Source: Microthyrium microscopicum (lineage: Eukaryota > Ascomycota > Dothideomycetes > Microthyriales > Microthyriaceae). From it: a stretch of 64,000 bases of DNA. The translations under genes and the position numbers were made by a program. A model generated the notes under the pieces. That model was not told the origin of the DNA, made no database searches, and saw only the letters and a list, made by a program, of their open reading frames with translations. Positions 35,590 through 45,432 of the stretch are shown one piece after another; within the stretch, counting starts at the first letter, position 1, and each line of letters opens with the position of its first letter. The stretch lies in the NCBI GenBank assembly GCA_010405405.1, contig MU004236.1:570576-634575 (forward strand), written 5' to 3'.

Positions 35590-37311
35590 ATGATCTTTGA
35601 AATAGCTCTCGTTTTCGCCAGTATTGGCTGTGCCCAAGCCTCTTGGATTGATGGTGCATGGCTAGGAAAGCGACAGGCTACAGCGACCAGCGCTTCCAGC
35701 ACCGCTACGCCAGCATATTTCCAAACTGTGCCAGAACTTCTTGCTGGTAGGTAGAAACAGCATCATGTTATTTGACTCTCCTCTAACAGCTCCATAGGAC
35801 CCACGCCGACAGGAGATGCTCCATTTCTTCCAGAATACAACCCAGCACCATTTCCATCAGTGTCATACATTCCACCACAACCTCTGGAAACTCAAGTACC
35901 AATCTCTGGAAATACTGCAAACAACAATATCTTTCAACTGTTTGGCCAGCTGAGTCATTATTTTGCCAATCCTACAGGATTTGGTGCAAATGAATATCGC
36001 CTTCCTGCAGGAGCCAACATTTCGGCCGTCTATACTCTACATCGCCATGGAAGCAGATACCCAACAACAGGCAGTGGAGCTCCAACTACTGGTGCGAAGA
36101 TTATCAATGCTACAGGAACATTCAACGCCACTGGTTCGCTGGCATTCTTGAACACCTGGAAATATCAGCTCGGCGCTGAAATTCTGGTTCCAATCGGCAA
36201 GCAGGAACTGTTTGATAGTGGTGTCTCTCACTACTACAACTACGGACATTTGTATCCTAACAATGGCTCCAAGATCATTGTTCGATCAACAACTCAAGAC
36301 CGTATGACTCAGTCTGCTGAGTACTTCTTGGCCGGATTCTTTGGCCTAACATGGACCCAAAATGCTACTCTAGAGCTCATCATTGAACAGAATGGATTCA
36401 ACAACAGTTTGGCCGGATATTATGATTGCCCAAATAATAACAATGCCACCTTGGCCTATGGTAACCTTGCTTTGACCCAATGGTCAAACATCTACCTTGC
36501 CAACGCCACTTCCCGAATCAACTCTATGATCAGTGGAAAACTAAACTTTACTGTATCCGATGTCTACAATATGCAATCTCTCTGTGCTTATGAGACTGTC
36601 GCTCTTGGTTACTCTCCGTTCTGTGGTTTATTCACCTATGACGAATGGCAAGGATATGAATATTCTGTTGATATCAACTTCTACGGAAACAACATGTTCG
36701 GTGGTCCTTCTTCCCGAGGAACTGGTATCGGTTGGGTCTTGGAGACCGTTGCTCGAATTCAGCACAAGTTCGTTTCTAGTGCTCAGGGACCACTCAATTA
36801 TACCCTTGACAGCATGGCCAGCACATTCCCAACAAATCAAGCTTTGAACTTTGACTTCACCCACGACACCAACATTGCAGCAATTCTGACAGCTTTCGGC
36901 CTCACTCAATTCGCTCCTTTCTTGCCAGCCACCGCAATCCAGAACAACCGCTCCTTGATCGTTTCACACATGGAGCCATTCGGCGCTCGTCTTGACATCG
37001 AGATCATCCAAGCACCAAAGCCAGTCTCAGCATCCCGCAATGGTACCGCTGCAACGGATTATGCAAGTGGCAACGCCACAACCTACGTGCACTTCCTCTT
37101 GAACCAGCGTACCATCCCACTTGGCGCCAGCTGGTCACAATGTGGAAACCGAACGGATGGTTGGTGCGAAATGGGAGCTTTCTTGAACACCATGTCGACC
37201 AAATTCACCGAGAGCCAGTTCCAATACGCTTGCTTCGGAAGTTACCCTAACGTCACCTACTCCGCCAGTGGAGTAACAAATGGTGTTCCTCAGGTCCCTC
37301 AAAAGAAGTAG
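35590..37311 (+). CDS. Secreted histidine acid phosphatase (phytase-like)
   Basis: Model: exons 35590-35746 and 35798-37311, 556 aa. A signal peptide (MIFEIALVFASIGCAQAS) and a basic site (GKRQ) suggest processing. The catalytic motif RHGSRYPT (RHGxRxP, phospho-histidine) lies near residue 121 and the proton-donor motif THDTN near residue 400. Many N-glycosylation sequons (N-x-S/T) are present. The family hydrolyses phosphomonoesters, including phytate in some members, in the wall or medium. Conserved cysteines are spread across the domain. Length is at the long end for fungal phytases (about 460-500 aa) because of the N-terminal extension. Phytate activity cannot be told from sequence alone. 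Confidence 0.92.
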
Positions 37312-37842
37312 ATTTGACGATTTGAAGTTTGTTGACATATTTAATGCATAATGCCTAATCACGCTCATTCATATAGATCTGTATATATCGTTGCTATATC
37401 AAATACATACCAAAATGGTTGAATTCCCCGGTTTTGCACGTGTACTTGCAAACTCGGCATCAATGTCGTGCAGTCCTGAACAGACAATGCCCAACATAGC
37501 ACGACCCCGTCACGAGATAGATCTCTTTAGGAAATATTGATACCCATCCAGTCGATTGGTACGTGAGTATCTTGTCACTCTCAAGTGAAATCAGCTTGAT
37601 ATCAGGCTGAATTCACAAGGCCAAAGCCAATGCTTTTAGCTATTGGCTGGTTTGTGAAGTGGCTGCCGCCACCAAAAGGCTAATCTCCTACGCGTTGTTG
37701 ATGATGACATGTCAAGAGACGCGTAAAGAAGCTGTAATTTACTATTTGCCCATCTTTACGGCAGTCTTCCTTTCATTCATAGCTCCAGAGCAATTTCGAG
37801 ACTCTAATCAATCAATCGCGACGCGTTTGTCCGAACTCCGGC
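37312..37842 (+). promoter_or_regulatory. Intergenic with promoter module of CHORD-like gene 1
   Basis: The right half is the promoter of the gene at 37843. It carries ATCAGGCTG at 37601-37609, an inverted CCAAT box (ATTGG) at 37642-37646, and three ACGCGT sites at 37690, 37719 and 37821. The left half is 3' flank of the phosphatase gene. Confidence 0.6.
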
Positions 37843-38864
37843 ATGCCTCCACCACCCTTGAGGGGAGATGTTTCAAGACAAGAAGAGCTTTTCCGTGCTG
37901 TTCGAAGTGTGGATAGATGGACTTTAATAGACTGTCTTTTCAATGTCATCCGCCAGAGTCCTCGGGCGCAGGAAGTGATTGCTCAATTGTTATTTACAGA
38001 GACCTATTACGAGACGGACGACACCCGATCCGCATCATCTGAATATGAGCCTGAAGAAGAGGACGGTTGGACCGCCGACGAGAAAGAGGAGGAGGAAGCT
38101 GAGGCAGAGCGAGAAGCTGAAGCAGAGCGAGCAGCCGAAGCAGAGCGGCGAGCAAGGGAACAGGAATCTGAGCAGGAAGATGAAGAATATCCGGAAGCAT
38201 TTGACGAAGATGAAGGCCATTATGATGAAGTTGATGAAGAGGAAGAGGAAGAAGAAGCGGCTCCAATTACAACCTATAAACGGAAGCGCGTGGCCAGCGG
38301 AGCTGCTATCTATCAAATAGCTCAAACAAAGCGTGCAAAGATTGCTAATGACAGGGCTGCCACTTATCAACCAGTGCATCCGATATGTCGCTTGCGATAT
38401 CAACTTTGTCGCAATTGCAAAACACAATTTGATCATGAAGGTGGGTTGTCTATCAAAGTGGCCCTCAAGAGGTCTATTCAGCACTTCTCCTCTATTCTGA
38501 ATGGCTCTGGCCAACCTTTGTATACGTCTGCGACCAATATTATGGACTCACAGCGCACGGATGTCTGTGCCTTGATCTTATACTAACGCAAACCAGATAA
38601 CCATAGGAACTCTTGTCTTCGACATCGAGGTGAGTTCACAACCTTAGATCAACGTGAAAGTAATCCAGCTGATATATTTCGCCTTTGTGTCTAGGCCATA
38701 AAGAGGCTATCCAAGAAGCTGAAGTATGGGATGGTATGGACGATTGTCGTGGACGTCTCATTGATTGGGCTGATGACGAGGAATATGCGGAGGGTTTTGA
38801 GTGGACTTGCTGCGGACGTTTTGGGAGTAATCTAGGATGTGTAGTCTCCCAGCACAGAGGTTGA
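37843..38864 (+). CDS. CHORD-like Cys/His zinc protein, paralog 1 of 3
   Basis: Model: exons 37843-38440, 38597-38629 (33 nt) and 38695-38864, 266 aa. The N-terminal helix (ELFRAVRSVDRWTLIDCL) is followed by DDTRSASSEYEPEEED. A long charged helix built from repeated EAEAERAAEAER units follows, then a basic stretch (YKRKRVASG). The C-terminal zinc-type region reads CRNCKTQFDHE, NSCLRH, EGFEWTCC and LGCVVSQH, comparable in ligand order to CHORD domains (C, C, C-x2-H, W-x-CC, GC-x4-H). It is first of a same-strand tandem array with the genes at 39363 and 40982. The intron that separates the last two exons in the other copies is absent here. Function unknown; acidic/basic composition suggests a nuclear protein. 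Confidence 0.8.
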
Positions 38865-39362
38865 AGTGGTAGCACCAGTCAGAAAAACGTTTCATACTTG
38901 TAGAATTCCTTTGGCTGTTGAAGATGCATGGCTGATCCTGTTTCCTTGAAATTCCAGACCTTTGAAGCGGTTGCTGAAACTTGGAGGTGTAACGGCTTTG
39001 CGTTTAATTGTGAACAATTCTACAACACACATTTCTCTAATCTCATATTTATGCCTTATCTGTGCTTGCCTCCACTGGCAACGAAATATGGTTTAGAGAG
39101 ATGTGGTTGGGCATCAGGCTGAGCAGACGAGGCTGCATTGATCGATTATCCTTATGATTGGTCAAATTATCTGGGCCCGAGCTACAGTAAGTATTTACAG
39201 TAGGGACCGACGCGTCAGTACAGGTAAGCGCGCCGCACTCCTTAAAGTACTTACACACAGAATCGCGCAGCTCTATACGTCATATGAATCGGTATATCAT
39301 TACATCTTCTTATAAATACTATTCTGTGACGCGTTTGCTTCATCAAAAGGACATTTGACCAC
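38865..39362 (+). promoter_or_regulatory. Promoter of CHORD-like gene 2
   Basis: Contains ATCAGGCTG at 39113-39121, ATTGG at 39157-39161, ACGCGT at 39210 and 39329, a gcgcgcc near 39230 and a TATA box (tataaata) at 39311-39318, about 45 bp before the ATG. Element order and spacing match the promoters of the two sister genes. Confidence 0.6.
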
Positions 39363-40363
39363 ATGGAGAGATCATCCCAGCTCACTGAGCTCAGCGAGGC
39401 AGTCCGAAGTCTCAGCCGAGATAGGCTGGTGAACTGTCTACTCCAAGTTATTACCGAAAATCAAAAGGCTGAGAAGACAGTTTCGCACCTGATCATGACT
39501 GAGGAGTCATATAGCTCTGATGAAACCCGGTCCGCCGCTTCCGATTACGACCCTGACGCCGAAGAAGGAATGACAGAAGAGGAGAAGGATGGCGAGGACG
39601 TGGAACAAGATTTAGACGACGACGATGATATCTCTGTAGATAGCTGTGGAGTACCTACTGAGAGATACAATAGAAGCTGGAAAAGAAAGCGGGCGGACAG
39701 CTGGGCTTCCCATCAGCAAAAGCGCGGAAAGCGTTTCGAAAGATGTTGCAACTGCAAGGAGGAATTTGACACTATTGGTACGTTTTTATGGTCTGAACCA
39801 TGAGGCTTTGAGCCCTTTATTGCTACTTGAATTCAAGAAGATCAGGATATCGCTATGTTTATCTTGGACATCGGTATCATTTTGCTGCTTAGCGCGCATC
39901 TGAGATAGAGTAGTACTGTCACTAACAAGCTTTCTAGATAATCATAGGAACTCCTGCCTCAGACATCACGGCAAGTCCCGATACGAACAATGGTTAAGAT
40001 CTCATATAGCTAACTCAATGTTTGGTATCCAGGAATCAAACAGGTAGATAACGAGAACGGTTTTTGGGACGACCATGAAGCAGGCTTCGGAGAACCCGAG
40101 ACCTTGGAAGATGAAATTGACTATGCTGAAGGGTAGGTCATCGATACTAAAAGCTTCTTCCCTCTGCAATCAGCATATGTTTATGGACGAGACGTCGTGC
40201 ATGCACATCTTCGATGAATCTACAATTAGGTCAATGTCTGTAACATTGGCCTTGAACGTTCAATGAAAGCTGTGCTAACATGTGGCGTTATAGATTTATC
40301 TGGACATGCTGTAATAGACTCAGCCCAAATGAAGGCTGTTTGGTGAGCAAGCATAAGGCATGA
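39363..40363 (+). CDS. CHORD-like Cys/His zinc protein, paralog 2 of 3
   Basis: Model: exons 39363-39777, 39938-39970, 40033-40132 and 40294-40363, 205 aa. The N-terminal helix AVRSLSRDRLVNCLLQVI and the acidic motif SSDETRSAASDYDPD are shared with both sisters. A basic stretch follows (WKRKRADSW, KRGKRF). The zinc region reads CCNCKEEFD, NSCLRHHG, FWDDHEAGFG, GFIWTCC and EGCLVSKH. Intron 2 starts with GCAAGT, a GC-AG intron, because a GT donor would not keep the family sequence HHG-I. Exon 2 is 33 nt in all three paralogs. It is adjacent and same-strand with both sisters, indicating tandem duplication. Function unknown. Confidence 0.8.
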
Positions 40364-40981
40364 AGTGGTACTCGTACCGCTGTAGAGAAGGACAGACAAA
40401 CTTGAGCTTTTATTGAGACTTGTGGAATGATTAACCAGGTACCTACTACAAATTAGTACTAGAGTCTACATCTGTACATAGTGATCACTAGATACTGAAA
40501 AGTTACTAAATGCTAGAATCATTCCCCAATACATGAGCTTTGAACAGACTCGTTAATCAATGACATTGCACTCCTAGAACGGCTTTAGCTATCCTCAACC
40601 GCTATGCAAAAAGTGCCGATTTCCCTTCAAAATCTACCATCCATCGAGAGGTAAGCAACTAATATGGCGATCAACGCGCTCAATATAGTACATACCTAGG
40701 TACCTGGTCAATGATTAGTCAATGCTATGTCTGACGGCATCAGGCTGGGCTGACAAGGCTGGAGGCTACGCGTGCAATGATTGGCTTGGATTTCCCGGGG
40801 GCTGTTGTAAGTGGCTAGCCTAATATTGGACTGCAGTGTATGGAAGGAACGCGTTGATTCAACTTGCAAGCGGTCTCTCGTGACAGAGTAAGTTTGGTGG
40901 GGCTTTTGCGTTAGAGTCTTCTCAAAAAATTCACTTATCATGTCGTAGGTTCGTAACACGCCATACGACTAATCAACCTCA
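40364..40981 (+). promoter_or_regulatory. Promoter of CHORD-like gene 3
   Basis: Contains ATCAGGCTG at 40739-40747, ATTGG at 40780-40784 and ACGCGT at 40768 and 40849. The stretch before 40700 is AT-rich 3' flank of gene 2 with nothing recognisable. Confidence 0.6.
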
Positions 40982-41881
40982 ATGCCGCGAAACAATGGAC
41001 CCGCCGGTGCAGCAGAAGTCTGCAATGCTATTCGCAATCTCAGCCAAGAAAAACTGGTCGAATGCCTGACCGCGGCTGTTTGCGCAAGCAAGCAAGCAGA
41101 AGCTGTGGTCGCGGACATGGTCATTACCACTGTCTCTTATGACAGCGATGAAACTCGATCTGCTGCTTCAGATTTTGACCCCGATGAGGACGACGAAAGC
41201 GAATCAGACGATGACGAAAGCGACAGCGACAGTGTCATACTGGTGGATAGCAAAGGGGTGCCGACCAAAGAACAGATCTCTGGATCCAAGCGAAAACGTG
41301 CTGAGAGCATGGCTGTTCATGACCCGAAACGTCGAAAGCGATTCGAGATTTGCAAGAACTGCAATGAAGAATTTGATCACGAAAGTAAGACATACTCTCT
41401 TTATCCTGGGCTCGACCAGAGGATTCTATCATCTGACTAACATGCTTAGACAACAGCAGGAACTCTTGCCTGCGACATGAAGGTAGGCGAGCATAAACAA
41501 TGACAAGCCCTTTAAAGCAACTAACTCCTCTTTGCTAGACATGAAAGTTGTGGACACTGACTCCAGTGTTTGGGCTGACCACGATGAGGCATGCCATGGC
41601 AATTACGAACACTTCATTGACGATCCTGTGTACGCTGATGGGTAAGAAGATCCTGCTATAATCCCTTCTCATTTGCTGGCATTACTTGAAATCACGTGCA
41701 GTTCCGTGTGCCATTGCTCTGGCTTAATGCTGGAAACAGACATATCTTCAGGTGTCTGATAGCTTAATGCCGACACCATTCTTGAGACGAGAAGTATACT
41801 GACGAGTCAAGTTTCATGTGGGAATGCTGTGACCGTCCCTCCACGAGCAAAGGCTGCAAGGTGAGCCAGCACCGGGCTTGA
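40982..41881 (+). CDS. CHORD-like Cys/His zinc protein, paralog 3 of 3
   Basis: Model: exons 40982-41384, 41450-41482, 41539-41641 and 41812-41881, 202 aa. It shares AIRNLSQEKLVECL, the motif DSDETRSAASDFDPDED and an acidic Asp/Ser run, then a basic stretch (GSKRKRAES, KRRKRF). The zinc region reads CKNCNEEFDHE, NSCLRHED, VWADHDEACHG, GFMWECC and KGCKVSQH. Exon sizes match paralog 2 (33 and 70 nt for exons 2 and 4). The last intron is 170 bp with an AAG acceptor. Protein-level similarity to paralog 2 is concentrated in the SDETRSAASD motif and the zinc region; the acidic middle varies in length. Function unknown. Confidence 0.8.
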
Positions 41882-42376
41882 AGGGCGATAAGATATGTAT
41901 ATGATATGATATGATAGGGAGCGGGAGAGCTTCTTAATTACAGGCAACACGATCATTCTACACATATGCTCTATCGGGGACCTGTATTTACGGACATTCA
42001 CTACGCCCACGAACACCAAATTGTACCAATTGTGATACTTTATATCTATGATTATAGTATTCAATCTCTGAGATCTTTCTCCAGCCTGAAAGTTTCAATT
42101 CTATCTCATGTCCGTTGCGTCTTGAACCTCTAAGTCGATGAAAACCTTTTACCCCTATTGCCAGACCATCGCCATCACGCTGATATTCTAACAACCAAAT
42201 ATATGCCTCTTTACGAGAGGCGGCTCTTCTGAACAAAATGTGCCTTTCTATTCATGTTGGTACCGAGCTTCGAGAATTTGTGTGAAGCCATAGGTCAATT
42301 CCAGCTGAACAAATCTCCTATGCCTTGGTCTTTACATTCCTCAGAAAAGTTGTGCTGATTCCTGATCACCAACCTC
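41882..42376. other. Intergenic, convergent 3' flanks
   Basis: 3' flanks of the third CHORD-like gene and the first HExxH gene. A short atatgat repeat occurs at 41894-41918. No gene is supported. Confidence 0.45.
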
Positions 42377-43963
42377 TCACGAAGAGATCGGCAGACTTGA
42401 AATTATCTTTTTCAGGTCCCAAATAGACTCTGGTGTTTCTAATGATTCAAAGCGAGTCGCACGAACCTCTCCTTGGGGACTTGCTGGAGCGCTCGACCAC
42501 CGATGTCCCGTATATGTGTAGAGAAACTCATACACAACAGAAGTATCTCCGGGATTGCGAAGAACTACTCCAGTCAGCTTTTGCCAGATCTTCGACGACT
42601 GTTCCCGAAAATTGATGAAGCATTGACGCCGGAACCTGGAAGGTTGCGAATAATCAAGCATGATGATTTCTTTGGGCTTCAATGTGAGAGAGTATCGGGC
42701 GATGCTGAACGGCTCGGTCAATGCAAACAGAACGCAAGACTGTCCAATATCCGCAGATACAATCCATTCATTAGTCGGAAACTTCTTGGCATAGTGTGCG
42801 TAGACTGGCTTGCCATCGTATGGGCCGGGGACATTGTTGTGAATCGTGGAATCGAAGAGTTTCATAGCAAAGTCGGGAAAGATGCTCGCCACGTCGCTAT
42901 ATGAAAGATTCAGCATTGCTTCAGCTTTTGTGTCGTGCTGGCCCATATTGATGACAAGATTATTGATCTGTTTCAACGTCCAGCCTTGGTTGCTAAGGTA
43001 TTGGAAAAGCACTGCTGCGCCATAACTCTGCTTAAAGAGAGATTCGGAAGGAAGATAAGACACAATGGAACCTTTGCCCGGTACTTGATGTCGAGGGACG
43101 GCTTGTCGGCTAAAAAACTCAGCTGCCCCTTCCAGCCACCACTGAGTCCAATCCCCGCCGTAAAATTTGAGTTTCCAGGAAAACTGAATGCAATGATAAA
43201 ATTCGTGGGCAACAACAAGGTGTAATTCGATGTCTCGAGTCGCCTTCTTAGGTCGCTGCGCAATCGTGACGTTGAAGCTCTCACACTGCGTGTCACTTTT
43301 CTTATAGTCTCCTAGGGATATTCCTGGTTGGGCATGGCCAAGTACGCCTTTTACGGCTACATCAGTGTAGAGTATTCTGATTAGTGACGGACCCGAGTCA
43401 TTGAATAATCCATCAAACGTCTTGAGGGCGCGAAGAGATCCTCTTTGAATCGATTTGACTGCAGCCAAAGGATCTTCGACTTCAGGGGGGCTCACCGCCC
43501 AATTTGCTACGGAATGCCATACTTTGATGGGGAAGCGATCATGGACTTGGAAGAGAGTACATCCGTTTCTCGAGCATTGATGGGGTAGGTAAACGTAAGC
43601 TTTGGTCAACTCACAGCTACCTGGATCAGAAGCTCCGCTGACGGGGCCTAGAAGAGTGGCTCCGTTCTCGTGGTCTGGATGAGTTGTTCCTTTCTCGGGG
43701 TCTGGATTGGATTTCTTTTTCTTCGAGGCGCGATCAAATTTCCCTTTCTTCGAGGCGCGATCAGATCTCCCTTTCTTGGAGGCACCATTAGATTTCTCTT
43801 TCTTGGAGGCGCCATCAAAGTTCTCTTCCTTCCAGAGGCTGACAAATAGCATGACTGATAGCAGCAGGACACCGATGAATGTCCAGGATTCCTCAAATGA
43901 CTTGAGCGATGATAACATCTTGAGCAACATATGTGTGATGGACATGCTGAAAGCGACAAGCAT
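42377..43963 (-). CDS. Putative membrane-anchored zinc metallopeptidase (HExxH), paralog A
   Basis: Intronless, 528 aa from the ATG at 43963; the frame stays open upstream to 44017 but only with a GTG codon. A hydrophobic segment (TFIGVLLLSVMLFVSLW, about residues 29-45) suggests a type II membrane anchor. A Lys-rich stalk with four 9-residue repeats (D-R-A-S-K-K type) follows. The catalytic-looking domain has HEFYH at about 253-257 and a downstream glutamate in WWLEGAAEFF at about 278, the HExxH...E order of gluzincin (peptidase MA-like) metallopeptidases. Other blocks shared with paralog B are RILYTDV, LFQYLSNQGW and FSIARYSL. No known fungal family is recognised; proteolysis is inferred from the motif only. 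Confidence 0.72.
   Translation of the reverse strand: MLVAFSMSITHMLLKMLSSLKSFEESWTFIGVLLLSVMLFVSLWKEENFDGASKKEKSNGASKKGRSDRASKKGKFDRASKKKKSNPDPEKGTTHPDHENGATLLGPVSGASDPGSCELTKAYVYLPHQCSRNGCTLFQVHDRFPIKVWHSVANWAVSPPEVEDPLAAVKSIQRGSLRALKTFDGLFNDSGPSLIRILYTDVAVKGVLGHAQPGISLGDYKKSDTQCESFNVTIAQRPKKATRDIELHLVVAHEFYHCIQFSWKLKFYGGDWTQWWLEGAAEFFSRQAVPRHQVPGKGSIVSYLPSESLFKQSYGAAVLFQYLSNQGWTLKQINNLVINMGQHDTKAEAMLNLSYSDVASIFPDFAMKLFDSTIHNNVPGPYDGKPVYAHYAKKFPTNEWIVSADIGQSCVLFALTEPFSIARYSLTLKPKEIIMLDYSQPSRFRRQCFINFREQSSKIWQKLTGVVLRNPGDTSVVYEFLYTYTGHRWSSAPASPQGEVRATRFESLETPESIWDLKKIISSLPISS
43718..43825 (-). repeat. Four tandem 27-bp coding repeats in paralog A
   Basis: Four head-to-tail 27-bp units (starts 43718, 43745, 43772 and 43799) encode the stalk repeats GKFDRASKK, GRSDRASKK, EKSNGASKK and ENFDGASKK when read on the minus strand. 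The unit is in frame, so copy-number change would alter stalk length without breaking the protein. Paralog B lacks this array. Confidence 0.9.
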
Positions 43964-44017
43964 TATGATCGCGAGGAAAGGGCAATTGCTGACTTGTGGA
44001 CTGTATATTGAAACCAC

Positions 44018-45432
44018 AGGATTGGTGTCAATGTGGGTTTTGGGTATAGAGAGAGCTGAGGAGCCACGGTCCTATCATTGTCTGACTATATACTTTGGGA
44101 ATCTCAGCTGCCTGGCGAGCATCACTCGAAGTGACTGGAGACTGCACCTCAGATAGTCGGGTACAAAGACATGGTTCGTGTTGCATGTTGCTCACTTGGA
44201 GATTATGTCTTTAATGCTCAGAGTGACTGATATTCACCTTGCCTGCTGAGGTTGATAGAGGCATTGTCTTTGAACAAAGACATTGTTCTAGAACCATGAT
44301 CTTTTTGTACTTTGTGGTATTAGCTTAAGGGAATGGGAGAGTTGATGTTCGCACACGCGAGCGTGGGCATAATAGTGTATTCTGCATTGCATTCTATAGA
44401 TCCACGTAACTCATGACTAGTAAGAACACTGACCACGAGCAGGTAAAAGGAATAGCATGGTCTCCTCGACTTAGTTGGCTGGCTCTTTATGAAAAGTCAA
44501 GGATGAGCTCTTTATATACCGCAATGCTTAGAGAAACAACATGTGGGCTATGCCGGTCGTCCAGCCCAGCGTTCAGTCGCACTCTTATAAAGAATAACAG
44601 GTCAGCTCTGGGAAGTGATACGTGATGACCGACACCATAGTCCACAGTTTTCTCAAAACAAAGCCTAGAGAACAAAGCTGATAGCAAAAGAGCTATATGG
44701 GTACCACGCTTCTATAAAATTGTTAGCAATGAATATGATTAAGATAGTGTAGATTAAGAACAGAGGTGAGAAAGAACATAGCAGTTTCTAGAGATTGCTC
44801 ACATCACAGTGGCATGATACGGCGAGTGTACTCGAGATCCTGATCCACTGGTCTCTTATCGTTGGCACATTGAGATTTCCACTTCCTACAATCGATTGCT
44901 TACATAGTTGAGAAGTACCGAAACATTGACCAAGCAAAGAACGCTGTTAGTCCATCATATTTAGCACATCAAAATATGAAACGATCAGGCCTATATCTAG
45001 GTTGTTTCCCATTTGTAACTTGCAGCTATTGATAATAAAATTCCAGTCCTATTTCTAACTCGGAATCCGATTCCACGAAGAGACCAAGCTCGAATCTGCT
45101 GTGATGTTTTGTCAACTTCTGAAAGTACTGATGAAACCTCTCCTCCAGTATTAGGCGGTCTGCCTATTATATTGTGTTGGCAATTGTAACTCATGTTCTA
45201 TGAATGGGGACGTATGACTGAGACACGGGGCCCGAAACCATGCCAGCGATCTGCGAAGAGCATGCATTGACGACAATAGCTCATCTCCAGTCAAGATGGA
45301 CGCTGCAACTGAATTTATGAAGCGCTTCATGAGATCCACGAACAGTGTGCTCTCAACAAATGCAGCATGGCGATATTTTTCAAACTAGGATAAAACGTGA
45401 TAGAACATCATTGAGCGACAATCCACTCCTCA
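44018..45432. other. Intergenic between the two HExxH genes
   Basis: 1.4 kb holding the promoter of paralog A (44018-44200) and the 3' flank of paralog B. The segment at 44092-44172 is homologous to the region upstream of paralog B at 47041-47132. AT-rich sequence without a supported gene fills 44690-45000. Confidence 0.5.

Noticed and set aside
43963-44017. Upstream start for HExxH paralog A at 44017
   Set aside because: The codon there is GTG, not ATG; the first ATG in frame is at 43963.
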